Positions 8,194-15,524 of a stretch of 64,000 bases of DNA are shown piece by piece; position 1 is the first letter of the stretch, and every line of letters starts with the position of its first letter. Under the pieces are notes generated by a model, which searched no databases, was not told the origin of the DNA, and worked only from the letters and a program-made list of their open reading frames with translations. The position numbers and the translations under genes are program-made. The stretch comes from CAYYYG01 sp964490875 (GTDB lineage Bacteria; Patescibacteriota; Microgenomatia; UBA1406; GWC2-37-13): positions 186,001 through 250,000 of the forward strand of contig CAZBEF010000001.1 in the NCBI GenBank assembly GCA_964490875.1. The letters are read 5' to 3'.

Positions 8194-8645
8194 GATTTTT
8201 CTGATAAAACTTTTATTTTTTGCAATCCATCGTTCCACATTTTTGTAAACATCTCAACATACTCATCGGCGACATCTGTATCTACAATTACTTTAGTTTT
8301 CCCGTTTTGTTCTTGAAACGTATAATTTTCATGAGCTGGAGTCCACTTTTTTACCTCTTCACTGGTGGTATCTTCAACACCTTTTTTTACAAAACCAAGA
8401 TGCTCTATGGAAACAAATTCATACGGTTTATTCTCTACAATACGCGACACCATTCCACCTTCCTCGCCTGTTTGTGGATCGGGTCCTAGGAACAGAATTT
8501 TTGACCCTTTTTCCCAACTGCCTTTGTAATAGGAGCCGGGATTAAAAGTGGCTGTCCACTCTCGATACGTAGAATCGTCCAGCATCGTATGCCAAACTTT
8601 TTCTTTCGGTGCATTGATGGTTATAGAGAAATTAAGTTTTTTCAT
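8190..8645 (-). CDS. SRPBCC/AHSA1 (activator of Hsp90 homologue 1-like) protein
   Basis: 151 residues of the START/Bet v 1-like fold. The N-terminus FSITINAPKEKVWHTMLDDSTYREWTATFNPGS is the standard opening of the AHSA1-like family (shown here in part), with a C-terminal helix EYVEMFTKMWNDGLQKIKVL. These small proteins bind hydrophobic ligands; the role is not established. First gene of a two-gene operon with the RibD-C-like protein (4-base overlap). Confidence 0.88.
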   Translation of the reverse strand: MKKLNFSITINAPKEKVWHTMLDDSTYREWTATFNPGSYYKGSWEKGSKILFLGPDPQTGEEGGMVSRIVENKPYEFVSIEHLGFVKKGVEDTTSEEVKKWTPAHENYTFQEQNGKTKVIVDTDVADEYVEMFTKMWNDGLQKIKVLSEKS

Positions 8646-8786
8646 AGGTATTTAAATGATACCAAAAATCTCGATGAATATGTGATTGTAATCACTAAAT
8701 TCCGAGTGTATTACTTTTATAATCACAACTTTTTTTGAGCATTCAGGATATTATATTTACCATTAAATTAATGGATATTTAAAAAT

Positions 8787-9440
8787 ATGAAGAAAACTTC
8801 GTATAATACTGTTACTACCTTTTCGAAAATACTTGCCGCAGTTCTTTTCATCACTCTTCCAATGGTTACGCTCTTAATTGGGATGGAATATCAGAAGAAC
8901 CTCACGGTGTCTTATTATAAAATGCATTCAATTCCGCAATCGGTATGCCAGCCTACTTCAAGTGTACAAACGAATGAAAATTTCGCGAGGTCATATGTGC
9001 ATGCAAGGGGCAAATATATGATTCAATATCCATCTTATTGGAGTTTGTATGATGAGGAACACGAAGTTGGCGAGGGAGAGCCGGTAGATACAATTTCTTC
9101 AATCAATATAAAAAATGAGCAGTCTATATATAATACATTTATAAGTGTTAAGGTTAGGCGGAATACGATTGCCCATTATAAATCGGTATACCAAGAGCCA
9201 GGAATAACAAAAGAAACAAAGGATTATATCCTCCATGATGCTGGAGGTACGAGAGAGGTTATAGACGAAGGCAACTTTGAACGCATTTCCTACCTTCTTG
9301 AACGGAAAGGGTTGCTGTATGAAATAACTTTAAATGTGTTGAAAGAAGATCCTAACAAAAAACAGGAATTCGAATTGCTTGAAAAAATATTTTCGAAATT
9401 GGAATTCAACGATTTTCTGCCCGATAACTGCAAACAGTAA
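8787..9440 (+). CDS. Membrane-anchored extracytoplasmic protein, PsbP-like domain suspected
   Basis: 217 residues. An N-terminal hydrophobic helix (about 13-33) without a clear cleavage site anchors it. The outer domain has the sequence KYMIQYPSYWSLYDEE, resembling the 'F-x-Y-P-x-x-W' opening of PsbP-like domains found on many CPR lipoproteins and anchored proteins, followed by alternating strands and a final helix (EFELLEKIFSKLEF). Two Cys residues (about 54 and 214) could form a disulphide. Function unknown. Family assignment is by pattern only. Confidence 0.65.
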   Translation: MKKTSYNTVTTFSKILAAVLFITLPMVTLLIGMEYQKNLTVSYYKMHSIPQSVCQPTSSVQTNENFARSYVHARGKYMIQYPSYWSLYDEEHEVGEGEPVDTISSINIKNEQSIYNTFISVKVRRNTIAHYKSVYQEPGITKETKDYILHDAGGTREVIDEGNFERISYLLERKGLLYEITLNVLKEDPNKKQEFELLEKIFSKLEFNDFLPDNCKQ

Positions 9441-9480
9441 GATTTAATAAATATTTTTCTTGTGGTAGATTATATGTACT

Positions 9481-9876
9481 ATGAATACATCTATACAAGA
9501 CAAGTCGGCGGCGGAAGAAATAGATGCCATAATTAAAAAATATCCCGATTGGCGCGGGGAGAAAATGGCACAACTGCGGAGTTTAATCAAACAAGCCGAC
9601 CCAAATATAGTTGAAGAAGTTAAATGGAAAAAACCTTCCAACCCCGACGGAATTCCGGTATGGTCTCATGACGGGATAATTTGTCTTGGTGAAACATACA
9701 AAAAGCATCTGCGGATTAGTTTCGCAAAAGGACCATCGCTTCCCGATCCGAAAAAATTATTTAATGCCTATCGCGCGATTATTATTCACGAAGAGGATAT
9801 CATCAACGAGTCTGCTTTCAAAGATCTCATTCGCGAAGCAGTGGAATTCAACAAGAAAAATAAGAAGGGTAAATGA
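9481..9876 (+). CDS. DUF1801 (YdhG-like) protein
   Basis: 131 residues. The central segment VEEVKWKKPSNPDGIPVWS with the later ICLGETYKKHLRISFAKG is typical of DUF1801, a family structurally related to a proposed frataxin-like iron chaperone in Bacillus; the C-terminal half (FKDLIREAVEFNKKNKKG) is a helix. No catalytic residues are known. TATATG lies 4 bases before the ATG, so the message may be leaderless. Confidence 0.88.
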   Translation: MNTSIQDKSAAEEIDAIIKKYPDWRGEKMAQLRSLIKQADPNIVEEVKWKKPSNPDGIPVWSHDGIICLGETYKKHLRISFAKGPSLPDPKKLFNAYRAIIIHEEDIINESAFKDLIREAVEFNKKNKKGK

Positions 9877-9883
9877 TAAAGCT

Positions 9884-10141
9884 TCAAATCTTTTTTAAAA
9901 ACCTTAGCAACAACCCCACAAACATAGCAACTACAAGAGTCAAAATAAATGCAAAAGCCTTCTTAGCGCCGCCTTTTATTGTTCCTTCAGTAGTAATTCC
10001 TACAAAAAAGTAAGCTAACACTAACGACAAAGGAAAAATTAAAACAAGCAATCCATCGATCTTATCCTTCATGAATACTGCTAGTAAGAAAACAGATAAG
10101 CAGAACATTATTCCTATGATTCCAATAATCGTATGTTTCAT
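9884..10141 (-). CDS. Small membrane protein (about 85 residues)
   Basis: From the ATG at 10141 the protein has three hydrophobic helices (about 4-22, 26-46, 60-80) and a basic C-terminus. A longer frame to 10210 adds 23 residues of unclear value. No family recognised. It lies at the left edge of the integrative element, facing away from it, so it could be the last host gene or the first element gene; base composition does not decide. Confidence 0.55.
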   Translation of the reverse strand: MKHTIIGIIGIMFCLSVFLLAVFMKDKIDGLLVLIFPLSLVLAYFFVGITTEGTIKGGAKKAFAFILTLVVAMFVGLLLRFLKKI

Positions 10142-10236
10142 ACTGGCTGGCACTGGTTGACTATGTAGGAACTTTCTACGAAAGACAACTAATGCAATCT
10201 CAATACTCAAATTATAGCCTATTTGTTAATTAAACT

Positions 10237-10848
10237 ATGGATAAGAAACCTTTAAGTAAAAAAATTAGCAATAATAAAGATATAACTTCACAATCATCCT
10301 TAAAACAGAAAATAGATGATTTTATAAATAACTTTGATAACTTCCATGAAGTAAGCCAATTAGAAACCATAGATAACATACTCCAACAAAAGACAAAGCT
10401 TCCAAACAGTACAGAATTATCCAAAGACCTTTTATTAGCTATTGAAAAGTATAAATATGTTGAAAATGGTTCTTGCCTTAAAAATAGCGTACATTACAGT
10501 GATAGAGATTATGCAAAAACAGTTCGCAAGGCAATAATTGAAGAATATAAAGTAAAAAGTATTACAGATAAAATGATGGTAGACCTTGCAACGGCTTCTT
10601 ATTTTAGAAGCATGCGTGCTTCCTCTATATACAACACTCTTATTGAAGAAGAAAATGGCATGATTAAGATGACGGCAGAAAGGAACGGTATGCTGAAAGA
10701 ATTAAACAAACAGATAGAAATGGCTACACGGCAATTTAGCACCATAATAGCTTATTTACGGGAAAGGAATAACCCGCCTATCAATATTAAAGTAAAAACA
10801 GATAATGCCTTTATAGCCAATAATCAACAATTTAATAAAAATGCTTAA
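10237..10848 (+). CDS. Element protein of unknown function, helical
   Basis: 203 residues, mostly charged and helical, no membrane segment. The N-terminal 90 residues are Lys/Asn/Ser-rich; the middle (YAKTVRKAIIEEYKVKSITDKMMVDLA) and the C-terminal half look like helices with a possible coiled coil (about 140-175). The composition and helical layout recall phage terminase small subunits or plasmid accessory proteins, but no motif proves this. It overlaps the next gene by 8 bases, indicating coupled translation. Confidence 0.6.
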   Translation: MDKKPLSKKISNNKDITSQSSLKQKIDDFINNFDNFHEVSQLETIDNILQQKTKLPNSTELSKDLLLAIEKYKYVENGSCLKNSVHYSDRDYAKTVRKAIIEEYKVKSITDKMMVDLATASYFRSMRASSIYNTLIEEENGMIKMTAERNGMLKELNKQIEMATRQFSTIIAYLRERNNPPINIKVKTDNAFIANNQQFNKNA

Positions 10849-11188
10849 TGATTTCGGAAAAAATAAAACAGACCGGCTAATAGTTGAAGAATGTTCAAGG
10901 TTATCTATAAAAGATTTTCCTCTAAATAGAAACTTATTTAAGCAGATAATAATAGATAATCAAATAGTTTACCTTACGGCTACTAAATGCTATTTTGGAG
11001 GCAGTCGATATTGGTTTAAATGCCCTAATTGTAAAAAAAGAATAGGAGTGTTATATCGCAAGCCCGCTAATGTGTATTTTTTGTGCAGGTCATGTTTAGA
11101 CCTTACTTATGCACTTAGGAAGTATCATAGACGGGAAGAGGGGTATTTATACACGCTTCTGAATAAGTTAAAGCAACGCAGTGTTTAG
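10841..11188 (+). CDS. Zinc-ribbon protein of a phage/plasmid-associated family
   Basis: 115 residues. The C-terminal half carries a four-Cys zinc ribbon (WFKCPNCKKRIGVLY ... YFLCRSCLDLTY) preceded by FGGSRYWF. This 'GSR-x-WF-x-CP-x-C ... C-x-x-C-x-x-L-x-Y' pattern is a family I know from prophages and plasmids, with no established function. Its location at the start of the element fits. Probably binds nucleic acid or a protein partner. Confidence 0.7.
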   Translation: MLNDFGKNKTDRLIVEECSRLSIKDFPLNRNLFKQIIIDNQIVYLTATKCYFGGSRYWFKCPNCKKRIGVLYRKPANVYFLCRSCLDLTYALRKYHRREEGYLYTLLNKLKQRSV

Positions 11189-11194
11189 TTTGTG

Positions 11195-11244
11195 CTTTAC
11201 CTCATGTCTAAACCTTGGTAAAGGTTACTTATTTTAGGTATAAT
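11195..11244 (+). promoter_or_regulatory. Promoter with overlapping palindromic operator for the restriction-modification genes
   Basis: TATAAT at 11239-11244 ends 10 bases before the vsr ATG; TTGGTA at 11215-11220, 18 bases upstream, can serve as -35. A perfect inverted repeat AACCTT-ggta-AAGGTT (11211-11226) covers the -35, and CTTTACC (11195-11201) pairs with GGTAAAG (11217-11223) as a second option. A repressor or a C-protein-like regulator could bind here; none is encoded next to it, so the winged-helix protein at 13863 or the methyltransferase itself are candidates. Confidence 0.45.
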
Positions 11245-11254
11245 AATCAATGCT

Positions 11255-11668
11255 ATGGACAATCTAACCATAGAGCAGCGAAGCTTCTGCATGTCCCGAA
11301 TTCGGTCAAGAAATACAAAAGCAGAACTGAAATTTAGACAAATAATATGGGGCTTAGGATTTAGGGGTTACAGAGTAAAGGCTAAAATAACTGGAAAACC
11401 AGACTTGTATTTTCCTAAAAGGAAACTGGCTGTATTTATTGATGGATGTTTCTGGCATAAATGCCCTAAATGTTTTGTTAAGCCTAAGTCAAAAAATGAT
11501 TATTGGGATAATAAAATTGACAATAATGTAGCAAGGGATTTAAAAAATAACCGATTGCTTAAAGAAGAAGATATAGACTATATACGATTTTGGGAACATG
11601 ATATAAAGAAAGATTTAATAGGCTGTATAGAATTATTTAAAGATAAATATGAAGACAAAAAAGCTTAA
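11255..11668 (+). CDS. vsr: Very short patch repair (Vsr) mismatch endonuclease
   Basis: 137 residues, the usual Vsr length. Visible family features: the N-terminal MSRIRSRNTKAELKFRQIIW, the catalytic Asp in TGKPDLYFP, the metal-site segment VFIDGCFWHKCPKC with zinc-ligand Cys/His, and WDNKIDNNVARD. Vsr nicks next to T:G mismatches that arise by deamination of 5-methylcytosine and so protects sites of a C5 methyltransferase. It overlaps such a methyltransferase by 20 bases, exactly the expected pairing. Confidence 0.95.
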   Translation: MDNLTIEQRSFCMSRIRSRNTKAELKFRQIIWGLGFRGYRVKAKITGKPDLYFPKRKLAVFIDGCFWHKCPKCFVKPKSKNDYWDNKIDNNVARDLKNNRLLKEEDIDYIRFWEHDIKKDLIGCIELFKDKYEDKKA

Positions 11669-12605
11669 AACAATTGATTTATTTGCAGGAATAGGCGGCA
11701 TTAGAAAAGGTTTTGAGGAAACCGGCTTTTTTGAAACAGTATATGCAAATGATTTTGAACCAAACTGTAAAAAAACTTATGACCTTAATTCTAATGGTGT
11801 AAAGCTTACAGTAGACGATATTAAAAAGGTTAAATCAAGTGAACTTCCAGATTATGACTTTCTTCTTGCAGGCTTTCCATGTCAAGCATTTTCAATAGCT
11901 GGATATAGGCATGGCTTCAACGATATTAAAGGCAGAGGAAATCTATTTTATGAAATTGCCCGTATTCTTAAAGACACAAATCCAATGGGTTTTTTGCTGG
12001 AAAATGTAAAAAACCTTAAAGGCCACGATAAAGGCAAAACTTTCGCAATTATTGAACAAGTGCTAAAAGAATTAGGCTATGAAATAAAAACAGATGTTCT
12101 TAATGCGATGGAATACGGAGATGTACCGCAAAACAGGGAAAGAATATACATAGTAGGCTTTAAAGATAAAAAAATATTAGATAAATTTGAATTTCCCAAA
12201 CCAATACCTCTTACTAAAAAAGTGCAAGATTTGTTAGATAAAGAAGTGGATGCTAAGTATTACTATGAAGGAAAACCATTAGCTGAAAAACTAAAAGATT
12301 ACGAAATTAAACAAGGTTCAGTGTATCAATGGCGGAGGGTCTATGTCAGGGAAAACAAAAAAGGCGTATGCCCTACACTTACAGCAAATATGGGTCAGGG
12401 CGGTCATAATGTGCCTATTATTAGGGATAAAAAAGGAATAAGGAAGATGACCCCTCTTGAATGCGCAAGGATGATGGGGTTTTATGATATTAAACTTCCT
12501 GCTGATTTATCCGATGCAAAACTTTATATGCAGATGGGCAATTCTGTTGTTGTACCCGTTATAAATAGAATTGCTGAAAATATTAAAAAGGCGATACAAT
12601 CTTAA
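11649..12605 (+). CDS. DNA (cytosine-5) methyltransferase of a type II system
   Basis: 318 residues. Motif I is DLFAGIGGIRKGFE, motif IV with the catalytic Cys is AGFPCQAFSIAG, motif VI is LLENVKNL, motif VIII is QNRERIYIVGF, and motif X is MQMGNSVVVPVI. The target-recognition region between VIII and IX is short (about 190-240), then LTANMGQGGHN. Starts inside vsr and ends 1 base before the endonuclease start, so the three form one operon. The recognition sequence cannot be deduced from this alone. Confidence 0.97.
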   Translation: MKTKKLKTIDLFAGIGGIRKGFEETGFFETVYANDFEPNCKKTYDLNSNGVKLTVDDIKKVKSSELPDYDFLLAGFPCQAFSIAGYRHGFNDIKGRGNLFYEIARILKDTNPMGFLLENVKNLKGHDKGKTFAIIEQVLKELGYEIKTDVLNAMEYGDVPQNRERIYIVGFKDKKILDKFEFPKPIPLTKKVQDLLDKEVDAKYYYEGKPLAEKLKDYEIKQGSVYQWRRVYVRENKKGVCPTLTANMGQGGHNVPIIRDKKGIRKMTPLECARMMGFYDIKLPADLSDAKLYMQMGNSVVVPVINRIAENIKKAIQS

Positions 12606-12606
12606 T

Positions 12607-13770
12607 ATGTTTATCAATAGCCAAGACCAAAACAGTAAAGAATATTATGAAAAAATGCTTAAAGCTGCCGGTTCACTTTCCAATTTATTTGCTGAAAGTG
12701 CTGAACCGTACTTAGGATATAGGCTTGTTGAAAATTTATTCTGCAAATCATTCAATGCTAACAATTTATCCCGTTCAGATACTTCAATAGACGCTTCAAA
12801 AGAGGATATAGGAATTGGTATTAAGACTTTTATATACCGCAACGGCAAAAGTTTTGAAAAAATAGCTGAATTTAACCGTGAATTAGATTTATTCAAAGGA
12901 CTGGACATAGAAGAAAAGGTTAAAAAAGTAGCTGAACTTAGAAATGAACGGGTAGATTTTGCTAAAAGGAATTACAAACTGGCGGATATGCTTTACCACT
13001 GTGTAGCAAGGGATGAAGGGAAAATAATTGTATATGAAACACCTATGCCGCTGATAAATATTAACAACATTAGCGGCATCAATGTAAATAGGAATTCAAT
13101 TAAATTTACCGATGGGATTAACAATTACAGCTTTAATATTTCAAAAAGCACCTTATTTAAACAGTTTATAGCAGAAAATCCTTTAATGGATTTTCCTGTA
13201 AAGATAATAACAGACCCCTTTGAAGCGCTTGAAAAACTATTCCGTGAAGCCGTAACAGAACTTGTATTTGCGCCAATTGCACAGCATCCTCATGTCTTCC
13301 TTCCTTTATTTTCAGTGGATAGAAGCACGGGTGATAAATACATACCTGAAAAAAGCGCCCTAAATCAATGGAATGCAGGCGGAAGACCAAGAAACTTAAA
13401 CGAAGTATATATAAATATCCCTGCATGGATACATAAATTTTATAAAGGGTTCTTCCCTAATCGTGATGTTAAATTTAACCTGCACCTACCCAATAAGGAA
13501 GTACTAAGTGCAAAAGTATGTCAGGACAATAGCAAAGCTTTGATGTCCGACCCAAATGCAAAATTAGGTCAATGGCTTCTTAGGGATGTATTAAAACTAA
13601 AAGATGGTGAATTACTAACTTACGAAAAATTAGAAAGTCTTGGATTGGATACAGTAGTGGTTTATAAGATTGACGAAGAAAACTACAAAATTGATTTCGC
13701 TAAAATTGGTTCTTATGACCAGTTCGTACATGGTACAGAAAACCCCTTAATTGAAGAACAAGAAGAATAA
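12607..13770 (+). CDS. Type II restriction endonuclease, NgoFVII-like C-terminal part
   Basis: 387 residues from ATG 12607, 1 base after the methyltransferase stop; a longer frame from 12571 would run back into that gene. The C-terminal third (GRPRNLNEVYINIPAWIH..., then NLHLPNKEVLSAKVCQDNSKALMS) matches the region shared by NgoFVII-type restriction enzymes, thought to read the target. The N-terminal part has SIDASKEDIGIGIKTF, which fits a PD-(D/E)xK nuclease core (Asp, then G-I-K) rather than the PLD core of NgoFVII itself. It should cut the site protected by the neighbouring methyltransferase. Confidence 0.8.
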   Translation: MFINSQDQNSKEYYEKMLKAAGSLSNLFAESAEPYLGYRLVENLFCKSFNANNLSRSDTSIDASKEDIGIGIKTFIYRNGKSFEKIAEFNRELDLFKGLDIEEKVKKVAELRNERVDFAKRNYKLADMLYHCVARDEGKIIVYETPMPLININNISGINVNRNSIKFTDGINNYSFNISKSTLFKQFIAENPLMDFPVKIITDPFEALEKLFREAVTELVFAPIAQHPHVFLPLFSVDRSTGDKYIPEKSALNQWNAGGRPRNLNEVYINIPAWIHKFYKGFFPNRDVKFNLHLPNKEVLSAKVCQDNSKALMSDPNAKLGQWLLRDVLKLKDGELLTYEKLESLGLDTVVVYKIDEENYKIDFAKIGSYDQFVHGTENPLIEEQEE

Positions 13771-13856
13771 AACACCGCTTTCTTGCTTTACATAGCCCGC
13801 ATAAAGGCTTACAGCGCCATTTTTAGTATAATTATGGTGTGTTTCTTTATATGTAG

Positions 13857-13873
13857 ATGTAAATGTATATGGA
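13857..13873 (+). repeat. 17-base leader repeat, copy 1
   Basis: The same 17 bases, beginning ATGTAAATGTATATGGA, occur here and at 15061-15077, each time covering the start codons (two in-frame ATGs, 6 bases apart) of an element gene. Upstream, four more bases match with one mismatch (GTAG/GTAA). It may be a shared operator or translation-start element. Confidence 0.7.
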
Positions 13874-14543
13874 AGATAACTTTGCTATTTCAAAATTAAG
13901 TGATGCAGATTTATTTCAAGAACATGATTTGCTAAAAACAATCTGGTACAAATCGCAATATTATGAACCTAATGAAGAAATTCAGGTATATTTTGACGAT
14001 TTTAATGACAAGCAATACTTCAAACATTTAAGTGATGAAATTGATTTAAATAGAATAGAACGCATCATATTACGCCTAAAACCTTACAATATAATCAACA
14101 AGCCTAATACCATAGCCCGATTAAACAAAGGATGGTATTGCTTTGCAGTTGATAGAAGTTTATTAGAAGAAGTAATATCACTCATTGATGTAGAAATTGA
14201 ACTAAGGACAAAGCGTGTAAGTATTAAAAAGGTAGAATTTAACAATGAAACTGGTGAAGCCAAGTTTTATATTTACGGTAAGTTAATAAGGTCATGTTTT
14301 TTTCAAAAAAATACCAACGAATACCAGTTGTTTAGCTACTTTATTCAAAACAATAATAAACAGATTACTTCCCAAGACTTAATTCCTTTGTTAAAAGAAA
14401 TCCGTGCAGGTGTAGAGGGTGAGGATAATAAGCGCAGGGTTAAAGACACAATAACAGCTATAAGGGCAAAGCTAAGCAAGGATATTATAGAAACAGTGGC
14501 TAATGGATTGTACAAATATGACGGCGAAGTAACTTATTTGTAG
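13863..14543 (+). CDS. Element protein with C-terminal winged-helix domain
   Basis: 226 residues; the start may be ATG 13863 or 13869. The last 85 residues (QLFSYFIQNNNKQITSQDLIPLL ... VKDTITAIRAKL ... ETVANGLYKYDGEVTYL) follow the layout of an OmpR/PhoB-type winged helix, with the final 'T-x-x-x-G-x-Y-x-Y' wing. The N-terminal 140 residues are acidic and unrecognised; there is no receiver Asp. A TATAAT at 13827-13832 provides a likely promoter. It is the only clear DNA-binding regulator in the element, so it may control the restriction genes or the recombinase. Confidence 0.65.
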   Translation: MYMEDNFAISKLSDADLFQEHDLLKTIWYKSQYYEPNEEIQVYFDDFNDKQYFKHLSDEIDLNRIERIILRLKPYNIINKPNTIARLNKGWYCFAVDRSLLEEVISLIDVEIELRTKRVSIKKVEFNNETGEAKFYIYGKLIRSCFFQKNTNEYQLFSYFIQNNNKQITSQDLIPLLKEIRAGVEGEDNKRRVKDTITAIRAKLSKDIIETVANGLYKYDGEVTYL

Positions 14544-14544
14544 C

Positions 14545-14574
14545 TTATCCTCTTTCATCCTCTGTTATCCTCTT
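14545..14574 (+). repeat. Three 10-base pyrimidine-rich direct repeats
   Basis: TTATCCTCTT, TCATCCTCTG and TTATCCTCTT stand head to tail with a 10-base period directly after the winged-helix gene, followed by a T(6) run. One helical turn per unit would place bound proteins on one DNA face. There is no hairpin, so this is not an ordinary terminator. Role unknown: iteron-like binding site or recombination enhancer are options. Confidence 0.6.
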
Positions 14575-14650
14575 TTTTCTTCATTATTACCCATAAATAA
14601 TAATTTTTCTTTTTGTATTCTTCCTCTTTGACTAAATCCATAATGAAGCT

Positions 14651-14830
14651 ATGGAAACATGGCTAACACCGGAACTAAGAATTAAGGTTCGCAAAGTTTT
14701 TGAACCAAGATATAAAAGAACCTTAACTGAAAAAGAAATTGTTGAAATTGCTAATAATTTAGCTGATTTTGTCCAGCACTTTATTCAGTTTAAGGCAAGA
14801 AAAGAATATGGAAAACAAAACAGTAGATGA
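14651..14830 (+). CDS. Small element protein (59 residues)
   Basis: Starts METWLTPELRIKVRKVFEP and continues with a strongly helical segment (LTEKEIVEIANNLADFVQHF) and a basic end. The 'LTEKE-x-x-EIANNLADF' stretch is one I associate with short proteins of CPR integrative elements next to DUF5659 genes. It overlaps the DUF5659 gene by 23 bases in another frame, which argues for coupled translation. Function unknown. Confidence 0.65.
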   Translation: METWLTPELRIKVRKVFEPRYKRTLTEKEIVEIANNLADFVQHFIQFKARKEYGKQNSR

Positions 14831-15053
14831 GTATAAAACCAAAGATTTAGGTGAAGCTGGTTCTTTAATAGTTAAGGGCGAAAATCTAATACGGATAGAA
14901 AGAAATGGGAAAGTATGTTGGTTTGTGTTCCAAGATAAAGCCGAGTGTTTAAGGATATCTAACCTGTTCTTTTTTGGAAGATTAGAAGTAAACGCACGGG
15001 ATTATTTTGAAGCATTAGGGAGGCTAAAAAACCGCATCTTCCATGAAGTTTAA
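14808..15053 (+). CDS. DUF5659 protein
   Basis: 81 residues from ATG 14808; the frame extends upstream to 14769 but that start lies deep inside the preceding small gene. The pattern YKTKDLGEAGSLIVKG ... LIRIERNGKVCWFVFQD ... NARDYFEALGRLKNRIF is that of DUF5659, a short alpha/beta protein common in CPR mobile elements. No function is known for the family. Confidence 0.8.
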   Translation: MENKTVDEYKTKDLGEAGSLIVKGENLIRIERNGKVCWFVFQDKAECLRISNLFFFGRLEVNARDYFEALGRLKNRIFHEV

Positions 15054-15060
15054 AAAGTAA

Positions 15061-15077
15061 ATGTAAATGTATATGGA
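15061..15077 (+). repeat. 17-base leader repeat, copy 2
   Basis: Identical over 17 bases to 13857-13873 and in the same position relative to the start codon of the next gene. See copy 1. Confidence 0.7.
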
Positions 15078-15405
15078 TACTGAAAAGATAAAAATAACTA
15101 TTCTTATTCGTGATAAAAATACTTTGCTTGCAAACGCTAATGTATGTTTTTATTCAGATTTCGGAATGGTAACAATTAAAGGATTTCAAATATGGAAAAG
15201 CAATGTGTTTAATGAAAGATTAGGTGAAGGGTTAAACATTTCACCGCCTTCTTTACAATACAAAGGCGGGCGTGTTCAGTTAGTCTTTTTTGAAAGCAAA
15301 GAACAATGGTATGAACTTGAAAGACTGATTTATAGCAAATACTTAGAAAAAAGACCGACTGGTAGTGAAGAAGTAAACATTGATGAAATGCCGAATATCT
15401 TTTAA
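15067..15405 (+). CDS. SpoVG-like small element protein
   Basis: 112 residues (110 from the second ATG at 15073). Begins with KIKITILIRDKNTLLANANV, then FGMVTIKGFQIWKS and SPPSLQYKGG...LVFFES, a succession of strands like the SpoVG fold (site-specific DNA/RNA-binding regulator in Firmicutes). Similarity is by layout, not by a catalytic signature. It shares the leader repeat with the winged-helix gene, and lies just upstream of the recombinase, which it could regulate. Confidence 0.5.
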   Translation: MYMDTEKIKITILIRDKNTLLANANVCFYSDFGMVTIKGFQIWKSNVFNERLGEGLNISPPSLQYKGGRVQLVFFESKEQWYELERLIYSKYLEKRPTGSEEVNIDEMPNIF

Positions 15406-15415
15406 TAACAATACC

Positions 15416-15500
15416 TATATAGTAACTATAACTATATAGTGATTGAATTAAAGTAACTATAAGGTTACTCATTTAAGATAAAGTTAATTGTTACTAACAA
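15416..15500 (+). promoter_or_regulatory. Cluster of short palindromes and repeats before the recombinase gene
   Basis: In an AT-only stretch: CTATATAG twice (15415-15422 and 15432-15439); AGTAACTATA twice (15421-15430 and 15452-15461); and a perfect inverted repeat AGTAAC-tataag-GTTACT (15452-15469), with a third GTTACTAAC-type half site at 15488-15497. Such dense repeats fit operator sites controlling the recombinase, or the recombinase's own arm sites. Confidence 0.5.
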
Positions 15501-15524
15501 AGTGGAATTATTACAAATTAAATT

